In this document: piece after piece, positions 22,801-33,700 of the stretch | Layout: each line of letters opens with the position of its first letter | How positions within the stretch are numbered: the stretch's first letter is position 1 | DNA from: Todiramphus chloris collaris | Taxonomy: Eukaryota > Chordata > Aves > Coraciiformes > Alcedinidae | Direction: 5' to 3' | DNA length: 64,000 bases | Assembly (NCBI GenBank): GCA_025345505.1 | Contig: JANVCC010000130.1 | Location: forward strand, 10,984,736-11,048,735 | Position numbers and translations under genes: made by a program | Notes under the pieces: generated by a model | The model's input: the letters and a program-made list of their open reading frames with translations, nothing else | Told to the model about the DNA's origin: nothing | Databases searched by the model: none

Positions 22801-24808
22801 CTGGCCGAGCAAAGATGTCTATGAAACCAATGATGGACAGCAAGAATGCAGCCTCTGTGTCTGGTACACCTGTGTCCTTGGCGTAGTTCACCAGCAATAT
22901 GGGGGGTACAAAGAGACCCAAGACCAAGATGAACTTCGAAATAGTGTAAATGATAAAACCTCGGTTGGAAAAAATACTAAAATCCAGAAGCTTCTTTCCT
23001 TTCTTGGGCTTCTTCTTGGCTTTCTTGGCTTTCTTGGTTCCGTCAGTGGTGCTGATTCCCTCCTCTGATTTCCCTCCAATGGGCAGCATCTCCTTGGCTT
23101 CGTATTTGTCCTGAGTCTTCTCCATTTTCCGTTTCATGCCCATATCCAGGGGTCTCATGACTGCCCCACAAGTGCAGCAGTTAAGCAGAAGGCCCCCCAT
23201 GATAAGGAACCCTCCTCGCCAACCAAACTTCTCCAGCAGCACTTGCCCTAGTGGAGAGAGGGAGGAAAGGAAGACGGGGCTCCCAGCAGCAGCCAGTCCA
23301 TTTGCAAGAGGCCGACGTTTGTCAAAGTAGGTGCCCAGCATGATCAGTGAGGGTTGGAAGTTCAGTGCCATACCCAGACCTGCATGAGAGTGAGAGAGTG
23401 AAGAGGGAGGCAGGGAGTGCAAGAACATGAGACACGGTTTGCAACAAGCTGAAAACTCCCTTCAGACTATCCTAGTCCTGAAGTCCCACGATGGGATTCA
23501 TGTGTGCCTCACAAGCCTTTGTTCCTTCATGTTGGGGGCTTTCTCCTGGAGAAGATGGGCTAAAAGAGCCTGTCTACGTGCAGTGTATTTGAATCATGTA
23601 ACTGTGGCCATGTTTAGACAGGACTTGTGCCTTAAGGAGCAACTTTGCGCCCCTCTCCTACCAGTATATACTGATGCCATGATTGCTGAGCATCGCTTAT
23701 ATTTCTTCTGTCCCTCCCCCCTCAACCACAGGTCCTGCCTCTTTAGATCCAGCAGATGCATCTCCCACAAGCACAACATTCAGGATTAGATGCCTCCTGT
23801 GAACAGGTGTGAATAGGTGTGGGGAGATCTGATGTTAGACATGGCAGTGCTAAAGGCAGATGCAACATGGTCTTGGCTCTTCCCCAGGTAAGTCTGTGTC
23901 CCCCCAACTGCTGGGACTCTCACCTGTCAGAACACCAGCTGTCAGATAAAGCTCAATGATATTGGTGGTAAAAGATGCCAGGATCATCCCAGCAGAAGCT
24001 AGCAGCCCTCCAATGAGCATCACAGGCCGGCAGCCAAACTGGTTCACCATGATGCTGCACACTGGTCCTGTGAGGAAACAGAGGAGACAGAGTAGAAGAT
24101 GAGAAGGAGACAGGACAACTGAGGAGGCACAGCCAGCCCAAGCAGGGCACTTGGGGAAGATGAAACACTAATGATGGAAATCACTACTTGGCTGCTTAGC
24201 TATGCATCTGTTGGGCCCAGCCAAGGGAGAGAGGCTGCTGTGTGGAGACCTCTGCTTTGCCCTGCCTTCATCCCCCTGTTACCTGGGAACAAGAGGGGCT
24301 TGGTGTGATTGATAGGGGCAGCACTTCAGGAACAGGCTAATACTCTGTGTCAACTGTCTGAGGCAGGTGGGGTGATCTCTGAGGTCCCCTGGAGCAGACA
24401 AAATAAAGAAATAAAATGCAGCACACTTCTAGAAGAGAAGTGGTAGGACAGTTGTATTCTGCATGTTGGTTCATGATCAGGACAGAAAGCATGAGGAGAG
24501 CCCATGGGGACACGGTCTGGGCCCATAACAGGGTTGGGAAGGCACAAGTTAGGGAGGGGGAAGTGTGTCCAAGCATCACCTGTCCCATAGAGCATGGCCA
24601 GCATGATGGAAGAGATCCAGGCTGTGTCACTGTAGCCCACATGGAAATCTTTCATGAGCTCCTTGAAGTAGACACTGACGGCTTTTGGGAAGGCATAGGA
24701 GAAGCCGGTGATCACGAAGCAGCCAAAGAGCACAATCCATCCCCAGCCACCATCTGGGGGCTTCACGGGAGCAGGGAGCTGCCCTTCCTCCGGGTCACGT
24801 CTCCCCAT
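19841..24808 (-). CDS. SLC16A8: SLC16A8: monocarboxylate (lactate) transporter MCT3, 543 aa
   Basis: Coding exons on the minus strand: 24580-24808, 23924-24067, 22516-23379, 19841-20235 (1632 nt with stop). MCT3 is a 12-helix major facilitator protein that co-transports lactate or pyruvate with H+, and in vertebrates it sits in the basolateral membrane of the retinal pigment epithelium, removing photoreceptor lactate. The family signature [14 protein letters not shown] opens helix 1, with Lys42 (equivalent to MCT1 Lys38) shortly after. [18 protein letters not shown] follows helix 4. The Asp312/Arg316 pair in helix 8 ([11 protein letters not shown]) matches the proton/substrate pair of MCT1. 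The loop between helices 6 and 7 carries a lysine-rich run (240-254). The C-tail after helix 12 is long, acidic and diverged. A cctcccag acceptor just before the ATG shows at least one upstream non-coding exon. The gene converges on PICK1. Confidence 0.96.
20995..21030. repeat. (GT)n/(GC GT) microsatellite
   Basis: Alternating gtgtgt and gcgtgcgt units in the last SLC16A8 intron: an imperfect dinucleotide repeat. Confidence 0.9.
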
Positions 24809-24816
24809 CGTCTAAC
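24809..24816 (-). other. SLC16A8: 5'UTR part of the SLC16A8 first coding exon
   Basis: Eight bases (GTTAGACG in transcript sense) separate the acceptor from the ATG. The leader exon must lie further right, somewhere above 24.85 kb, but I could not place it. A (GA)n run at about 24857-24876 lies immediately upstream of the acceptor. Confidence 0.6.
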
Positions 24817-24819
24817 CTG

Positions 24820-27800
24820 GGAGGTGAAAGGCAGGCTGGGAGGAGGTAGGGCAACAGAGAGAGAGAAAGAGAGAGAAATATGCAGGTGCTGCAAGAAGAG
24901 AAGAGCAGAGCAGGCAAACATTTACTACAAGTTTTCTTGCCATGCCCACCATCTCCAAGATCCAAGATCCTCATTGGGGGACCACATAAAAATCTTTGCA
25001 CCTTCATCCTGATTGGCAAGTCAGGATTGCTTCAGGGTTTGAGATGGGAAGCTCCCCTGAGCTTGGGGCAGCTCACAGCTCTATAATGTCTGATCAGACA
25101 CAGCCAAGCAGAGTCTCAGCTTGGACTGGAGAGCTGCACCTGATGTCACGGGGCATCAGGATATGCAGCATCCCACTTGCTCCATATCCAGCCTTGCCTG
25201 CAGGCTGGTGTGAGGCAAGAGACAACAGTGTGAACCCCTTCACAGCACACAAGATTTTCCTTTGATCCTCTCCCATTCCTGTCTACTCCAGCTGGTGGCC
25301 CTTCAGGACCTGCCTTGCTACAGAAGCCTCCAGCAGTGTGACACAAGAGACCCATTAAGCCTGCTGTGCTTTCCTCTGGGCGGCTCTGGTGCACAGCCCT
25401 CTCCTTCGCCCTCCCTTCCATGCCGTGAGGGGACAGATTTGGGAAATGGGTGAAGGGGGAGAACACAGCAAAACGGTGGTTATTTGCATGCCAGAGAGAT
25501 TAGGGCTCTGTACCTACATGGAGGGGCCAGAACAAAGCCTAAGGGGGGAGCAGGAGGGAATTAGAGGAGATGTCTTGTGAGTCGCTCTAGGGGCTTTTAA
25601 GCTGCCCAGGAATTTTATTCCAGTTGGCTGCTGTGGGTATGTTTTTCTCACTTCTCCCTGAGGCACCAGGTCTCTACCATACCCCATCCAGCACCACCGG
25701 CCTCAGTTTCTTGGTTGGCCAGGTTTATTTTCACACCTGGATGCAAAACCATCACTGGGCTTTGATTACAGATGGTACCAAGTAGCATTAGAGAGCAGGG
25801 GGCCTTTCTCCATGCCTGAGCTGGGTTTTGCTGGGTCCAGTTTGCCCTATTGCCATCCCAAGATGGATTTTTCTCCCCAAGTCCCATGGTTGAAGAACTA
25901 CAAGATGGTGGCAACATTCTCATCCCTTGTAACCGTCAGTCATGGGAAATGCCAGTGGTCATATACTAGGTGGAAACTGCCAAGGGGGCAAGGACACCCT
26001 TGTGGATATGACACACATGACTAGCACCTGGAAGTTTTTAACCTGGGTGTGTTTCTCAAGGAAGCCCCGCTTCTTCGTGTCCTTCAAGCTAGCGGGATGA
26101 CTTGACCTTATTCCCACAGCTGCTGTTTCTCTGCACATAAAACAAGTGCAAATCCTTCAGGCAAAAGCATGGATGGACATGAATTGGAGCAGAGCCCAGG
26201 TAAAGGGCCCTTGCTTGGCAAGAAGTGGTGCTACCCCATGATGCCTGTGAATTTTGCAGAAAGGGAGAGTGACTGGTCTTTCTCAGGCTGTAGGAAGTTC
26301 AGCATGCAGAGCCAAGGCTTGAAACAGGGAGGGTTGGGAATTGCTCTGAGAGGAGTCTGAAACTGTAGTTTAGGGAATGCTGGGGGAAGGATTTTCAAGA
26401 CAAGACAATTAGGTCAGTTCTGGGCCCCTCAAGCAGGGGACATGTCACCTGCACCCCCAGCGCATCAACGTGAGGAGGCATAAAATGGTCTTAGACAGTT
26501 GTTTTTAGCCAGGTGCCCAAGCCAAGGTTGGCCTGTAGAGGGAAGGGTGGGATAAGAGTAGACAGCCACCCTCAGTGGTATCCCTCCTTCCCGTCCCTGG
26601 GGGACCCTTGCTTCTGAAAATGCAAGGGGCGATCATTCAGTGTAGCACCCAGGGGTCTGCCACCACCAAGGGTCCCTTAAGCAGAGATCCCCAAATCTTC
26701 AGTCCCTGTCAGCCATGAAAAAAGGGAGCAGGATCTGGCTCTAAGCATGGACTGGAGCAGCTCTTCTGATGGCCATCTCCTAACAGCTCTTGGTCTGAAT
26801 CACAGGGCTTGTTGTAGGTTACTCCAGTCTCTCTCCCTCATCCCAGGTCTCAGGGACTGTGGCAAGTGACAGAGGTATGAATGGAGAACAAGGTGCTGTA
26901 AAGCCATTTTCAAGGCAAAGAATGGCTGCAAGAAAGAAAAGATGAATTGTACACTTTGTGGACACCTATACCTTCCTCCTCACACCTTTTCTGGTGTTAT
27001 ACAGATCACTGGCAGCCAGAGAGTCAGACTCAGTTCCTGTCATTCCCTACCTGCTGCTGCTCTCCCAGCTCCACCTGACTGGCAAGCTAGGTACAGGTCT
27101 ACAAAAGGTGACCTGCTGCAAAAGCACAAGGATTTCTCCACCAGTGCTGATGCTCCACCACTGCACCATCTGCTGCAAACTGCTACGTCAAATAAGAGAT
27201 AAGAGCGACTGCCAGCAAACATACCCTGAGCCTTTTTATCCAAGCCCCTCTCCCAGCCTTGCTGGTCTTGCGCAACAAATGAAATGAATCAATTATTTTT
27301 TTTTTCCCTGGCTTCCTAGAGAGAAAATATTTATCCATCTGTGGCACACCCTTCAGAGATTTCTGTAGCATTGACTATCAATAATGAGTCAACGACATCT
27401 GATTTTAAAGAGCACATTAGACAAATATCCATCAGCCCTGCCTGAATCTGGATGAGTACCTCTGCAGGAGCTGCTTGCTCGGCACTACAGAACTGTACAG
27501 CGAGGGGTGAACGGGCTTTTACCTGCCTGCAGGTAGATGTTGGCTGAAAAAGATGAGGGGTTCACCTGTGGGAATGCCTCCAAGGCCAATATGCTATAGC
27601 ACAGCTCTGCTGGAGATTTATCCCAGCTCTGAGACATGCTGTTCAGAGTTGCCTCGTTCCTAACACTGTGACACACAAGCTAAGTCTTCTGCTCATGGCG
27701 GCCCATGGTGATCACATCACGTACCCTGCACTTGCCTTTGCACACTCTACAGCTTGCTATTATTTTCTCCCCAGTTAAGGAGCTTTATTCACAGTTAAAA

Positions 27801-29980
27801 ATACTACATATAAGTTCACATGCACCTAAAAGCTCATCAGCATGGGCACCTGCCCTTCCCCGTGCATTACAGCTAGGTGGACCAGAGCCACAGCCACAGA
27901 GCTAGCTGCAGGTGGGTGCCAGGAGAGGGCTTCCACCGACACCAGAAGTGACAAGCTCAGGCTGGGACGGTGAAGGCCACAGCAGGTTCAGCCGTGGCTG
28001 CCAGTCCATGGACACACACTGAGCACAGAGAGAGCAGCTGGTGCTGGACAATGCCCAGCAAAGCCCCTCTATGGCAGGCAAGCTGCATATAGAAGGGTCC
28101 ACATAAACGCTAGGATGGTTTCTAGTGTCTCCACACAGTAGGGATGGGGTGGGGGTGTGTGTATATTAAATGCAAGTGCCACGATTCATGCCACCAGCCT
28201 CCCCAGCCCCCAGAAAACACCCTGGGAAAGTGTTCATTAGAGAATTAAAAAGTGCAAGCCTGGGACAAGCTGTCCCGTCAGCTGCCTGTGCCATGATACA
28301 AGCATCCCTCCATGCCACTCACCTGCGCAATGAGGCGATGACCTCCCGAGCACGGACTGAGCCTCCGAGGGCTGAGTGGACCCGTCAGCAGCACTCCCTT
28401 CTTACTCTGGCTGGCACTATCTGTCTCTGGATGAGGATTCCTGGTTAGATGGTCCTGCTGGCTATTTGCTCCATGGTGGGCACGTCAGCCAGGCACAGGG
28501 TGATGCCTGCGGGCTCTTGTGCCCCACTCCTTCCTTTGGGGCAACTATGTCCTCACTAGAAAGCTAACCCCTTGCTCGGCCTGCTTCCCTCCGGCTCCGA
28601 CACTGCCCAGTAAATTGTCCCGTGGCCGATCTGGGGGGAAGCCCCGTGCAGGGGACCCCCTTGTGGGTGCAAGTAGTGCCCCACAATGCTTCTGGCGTGG
28701 ATGTGGGTCAGCAGCCGCTTATCGTTTCAGGTCAGCAGAGACTGGTGGGTGCTGAGCGGGCAGAAAGCACTTCTTCACTTTTAAGAGGCTTTTCCAGCCA
28801 ATGGGGAGGAGGTGGCTGCCTGACGTGGCCCGAATCCCCTGGTAATCCCACTGCCCAGGGGTTCCTTGCCTTTCTCCCAGCAGAGTGGGGCAGATGCAGG
28901 GGGCCTGAGGCAGGATGAAGCAGGGCGAAGGTGGGCGGGTGCTGGTGATGGACCCAGCCAGGATAGAGGGTGCCAGGGAGGGGGGACAGTGGAGGATGAG
29001 GGCAAGGGACCATGCTTTAGGAAGGGGCACAGTGGGGGAAGGGGCTGCTTTCCAAGCCCCTTGCTGCTTTCTCAGACACAGGGCAGAAGGATGTCAGCAC
29101 ACTGGCATGGTTTTGTGGGGCATGTGCCCAGCAGAGAAGGAAGAGAGAGTGAACTGTCTGAGGCTTTGCCATCTATGTCTCAAAGCGCCAAATCCCAGCC
29201 CAGCCAATGCCCAGCCCTGGCAGCTCACTAAGCCCGCTGACAAAACAACCCCCCTCAGTAGATGCCACCTGGAATGGGGTCTGCGGGCACCAGGAATGAG
29301 CCAGTCTCTGGCCACAGGTGACGGAACCCATTGTATTTCCAGTGAAGGGGCCGGGGCTTGCCTGGGGTGTGATTTTGGGGAGGAAAAGGGTCGGTCTGTA
29401 AACCCCAAAGCCCCTCAGTCTCCTGGCGGTGCGGCAGCGGGGGGGCCTGCGGGAGCTTTGCAAACACTGGCAGCCAGGGTTTAATTTCTATTAATAAGGC
29501 TAATCGCCTAAATCCCCTGCCGTCACTCGCCTTCCCTCCCTTGCCCGCACCGCCTCTCCATGGGGGCTCTCCCAGCACGTGTAGGGCATCTCCAACGGGG
29601 AAGCCAGGGTGGTGGGGAGTCCACAGGTCCCAGGAAAGCGTCTCCCCTGCGCGCCGAGGTGTCCCCCGGGCACACATCCAGTGCCGGGCGAGGACTGTCC
29701 TCCCGCACACGGCAGCTGGGAAGCAGGGCCTTGCTGCCCTCCAGCGGCAGGACAGGGGCAGGGGGCTCAAAGGGCAGCCAGCCATGGGTCATGCAGCCCT
29801 CCTGGTGCCCTCCATGTCCATCCTGGTCCCCGCTGGCTGCCCCATACAAAGCCACAGCACTGTGGCGTTCAGCACCCCGGCCCCGGGGAGCTGCCACGGC
29901 CCCAGCGCTGGTGGGAACCCCACGTTCTTCTCCCACTGGACCCTCTGACTGAGGTGATGTCCCAGCCCCTGGGACAGCTA
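24820..29980. other. Gene-free spacer between SLC16A8 and BAIAP2L2
   Basis: About 5 kb without a supported coding exon. Open frames around 28.5-29.95 kb on both strands are long because the sequence is GC-rich, but none has recognisable similarity or a consistent splice structure. It should contain the SLC16A8 leader exon and promoter. AT-rich islands near 27280-27430 and 29470-29520 stand out against their surroundings and are candidate regulatory elements. Confidence 0.5.
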
Positions 29981-29984
29981 GAGG

Positions 29985-30702
29985 AGTGGCATTCTACATT
30001 TTATTTCAAAATAAACCTAACAAGTATTTTCCACAGGACGATAGGTGAAGGTGCGGGGCAGTGGTGCTGAGCACTGTCCTGTGCCTTGCCCCAGGGCTGC
30101 CCAGGAAAGGAAGGGGGTGGGCGTGCTCTGGGGTGAGAAGGTGCTGCTACAAACAGACACAGTTGCCAAAAGCAGAGTGATGCACGCTGAATACTGTCAG
30201 CTGGACCACATCGCTGGCAGCCTTCCTGTGGCCTCCTCCTTTTGGGGTTCAGTTTTCTGGTAGCAAGGGGGCTGTTCAGCAAGTGTCCTTCTCTGCCCAC
30301 AGCAGGGCTAGAAACAGTTCGCCTTCATCATTCTGCTAACACTGCCCCATGCTGCAGATGATCTTATCCATCCTTATCCTTATCCATCAGACCAGCAGCA
30401 TCCCCTCTCCTAGGCCACTAGCACCAGTAACACCAGACTCCTCCCACTCAAGTACTGTAACATCACACAGGGAGGGAGGATGGGGGGCAATCCAAAAAAG
30501 AGCAGCAGGGATCTGCTACTGGCTAAAGCACGCCAGACAGCCAGGCGAGACAGGTCCCAAAGTCCCCGAGGTACGGGAGAGGAAATAGAGAGGTTACTCC
30601 ACGGGTGGCAGGACTAGATTGCTGCCCAGCTAGGGGTCACAGCCAGTCATTTGTATGCCTCCCCCTTCCCTGTTGAAATTCTCTGCCACATGCAATCTTG
30701 CT
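29985..30702 (-). other. BAIAP2L2: BAIAP2L2 3'UTR
   Basis: Non-coding sequence downstream of the TGA at 30703-30705, ending near a minus-strand AATAAA (TTTATT on the plus strand, about 30000-30005). The length, about 0.7 kb, is plausible. A plus-strand AATAAA overlaps the same spot. Confidence 0.5.
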
Positions 30703-33700
30703 TCATCGGATGATGGGTGCTGAGCGGTCGTTGGTGACCGTGGGACGCAGCTTGACTGTGGCGAAGGGGTTGGTACCTCTGGAAGGGGAAACAAACAGGC
30801 AACCATCAGGAAATCTGCAAAGATCATAGAGGGGTCTTGCTGACCAAACAAAGGCTATTTAATCCTGCTGGACAGCTGCCTCCATGCTGAGGAGGACTGC
30901 CTGGTAAAGCTGGCTGCTGAGTATGTTTACTCCCTCCTTAACACATCCTGCTGCAGGCTCCTATGTGGTTCCCCTTGGGCTCTCCTCAGAGCTCCTCACC
31001 CTTTCTCTTCCATAGGATGAAGAAGTGACATGAGCATAAGTCTATCCCTTGAGGTAGCACTCTACACTTGTGATCCCTGACCCTCCAAGCAAGGAGTCAG
31101 GAAGCATCAAGAGGCCACAGCACCATGGCAGAAACATGGAAACATCAATGGAGCTTCAGGAGGAAGGAAAGGAGAGATTGCTGGCAAGTCTCACCTTCCC
31201 AGACCTGACTCATCAAAGCTAAAAGCCATGTCCCTTACGCCTAAGCCCTTCCCAAGCAGGTGGAGCTGCACAAATCATGTAGCTCCACACTCAGGCTGTG
31301 AGCTGCTATTGTGGCCCTTCCAGAAGGGGTGGAAAGGAGCACACAGCTCTGCCATGTATTCAGGGTGCTCAGGTCCTATCTTGTATTAGCAGAGGTAGGA
31401 GAGGACCTTCACAGTCATCAGAGGCCAGAACAGCCCACCTCTGCCTCCTGTCCTGGAAGGTAGGTTGTGCATTACTTTCCTCCAGACACCTCCCTGTTCC
31501 CCCACATTTGATAATCCAAAAGATTAAATAATAATAATAGCATTGTAAAAATTCCCCCCGTGTGATGATTTCAGAACAGAACTCCATGCCTCACTCACCG
31601 TGGAAAGAGTTCAGGGGGCTGCTGAAGTACGCCTGATTTCTGCAGTGAAAAGAAAGGCAGCAGTGAGACATCTGGGTTGGGGAATGGAGAGACAGAAGTG
31701 GGGCAGGAGACACCGCACACATGGAGGAAGATTTCACAAAACACTTAAGTGAATTAGGAGCCCAGGTCCTACGAACAGGCTGAAGCTTTGCAAGAGCTCA
31801 CAAATTCACCACTACACCCTGATTTCTGTGGCAGGGGGTTGTCCCTGTACCACAGGTTCCCTATTCCCCCAGGACACCTCCCTTTGCTACGGAGAAGAAA
31901 GGAGATGTCACATCTGAAGAGCACAGCAGTGACAGTCTGAGCTACATTTCACCCTGCCAGCACAGCCAGAGATGCCCCCCTCATGTTACCCACACACCCT
32001 GGCAAAGAGTTTATCGTCAGCACCCTCACATGCTTCCTGCATCCACAGGGAACTCCAGAGCTACTTACCCTACACCACATACCACTTAAACATGGACCAG
32101 CCTGATGGAGAGAAATGGACTCGGGCCCTGTAGCCCCCCTTATTCTCAGCCAGTAGATAGCAAAGGATCAGTGACAACTGGCCTGCTAAAGTACACCCAT
32201 TTCTGTAGCCACTGGCAGACAAGAAAGCCATGTGTGTGTTTAGCTTCCAGTTGGGAAGTCAAACACAAACCTATTTGCTCCTGGCTCAACTGGAGGATGT
32301 CTTGGGCGTAAGTTTAGAGCAAGGTTGAGTTTTTTTTAAACTTCTAATCAGGCTCAATTGCTCTGCCATGGTATGGTACTTCCAACATTCCACAAACTTC
32401 ATTGCTCAATCCTAGGTCTAGCCCTACACCCTAGCCCTGGGACTGGATGGAAACCAGTGGCCCAGAGGAGGGGATAGGCTACAGAGCCTGTTCCCCTCTG
32501 TGTTGTGCAGCCCAAGGCTCCCTGAAACCACAGAACAGGACACAAAGGGAAAAAATGAGTAATTAAATGTTGCATTTTTCAGTCCTTTGAGCCAACCAGT
32601 TGCTTGCAACCTTGCACTGGCCTGGAACCTGTGACCAGAGATGAAGTTTCCCAGCCTCCTAGGAGACTGAGCAAGTAACACCCCACAGGAGGCACCATTC
32701 TTCCCTCTCCCAGGTCCTCACCTTTAACTGTCCTCAACTTTAACTTTGTCCTTACCAGTCCATCCCCAAGGCTGGAAGCAGTGACAAGTGGAGGGCTTCC
32801 TTCTCAGTACCCTATGTATATGCCATGGGTTGGACACAACTTGTTCAAAAGCTCTCCAGTACGGCTGTGTCCTCATCCTTTGCCCCTTGCTTTTCTCCTA
32901 CTGTAGCTGTGACTTTAACCCAACCCTTGCTTGAATTTGGAAGAGGAGCACTGCAAATTCTTCTCCATTCTCTGAAGGGAGAAGAAGGATGGCATCTCTG
33001 TTAGCTGGTCACACACTCCCAGCCCAGCCTAATCACTCCATCATCCTACTATTAGCAGAAAGAGGTGCTGCCCTGGAGCCACCAGAAATCAGGCTGGGAG
33101 GTCATGGAGAAAAGGACTGAACTGAAGGGTCCCTGGTGAATAAAGAGAGAGAGAAATGAGAAAGGCAGGAGCAGAAAAGCAACCCCATGGGGGAGCAAAG
33201 CCATGCATTGAGGACCTGCACACACAAGTCTGACTGGCAGGGACTGTGATGAGATGGTGGCATGTGAACAGACTGGGTGAAAAAGGCCTGTGCTAACAAG
33301 ACCTCTTAGCTCAGGAAGGGAGGAGGTTACACACCAACATCTGGAAGGTGGTTATATTTCAGACAAAGTGTGCCTTGGAAGATGAAACTCAGACATGGCC
33401 CACTTCACATACACCCACCTGTCACTCCTCCTATACTCACCTTGGAGCCAGAATTGACTGGGGTGGCCACACCACTCTGGTGACTGCTGCCACCCACTGA
33501 GAGGGGAGGTGGGTTTGGTAAACTAGGCTGAGCAGCTGCAAGCCAGTAATTGCTAGAGGAAGGAGTGCTGGGGCGGTCCAGGATGTCATCCATACTGTGA
33601 CTGCTTCGCAGTGGAAAGGACCTGAGCAAGAGGAGAAGACACTGGGGCAGGAGTCAAAGAACAAGGAATAGGGAGCCACATAAGTGCTAGCCACATGTAT

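Noticed and set aside
24416-25012. 198-codon plus-strand frame
   Set aside because: It is the antisense shadow of the first coding exon of SLC16A8 and its flank.
29255-29936. Long open frames on both strands in the SLC16A8-BAIAP2L2 spacer
   Set aside because: Overlapping frames on both strands with low-complexity Pro/Gly/Arg/Ser composition are typical of GC-rich non-coding DNA. No domain, splice pattern or start context supports a gene.
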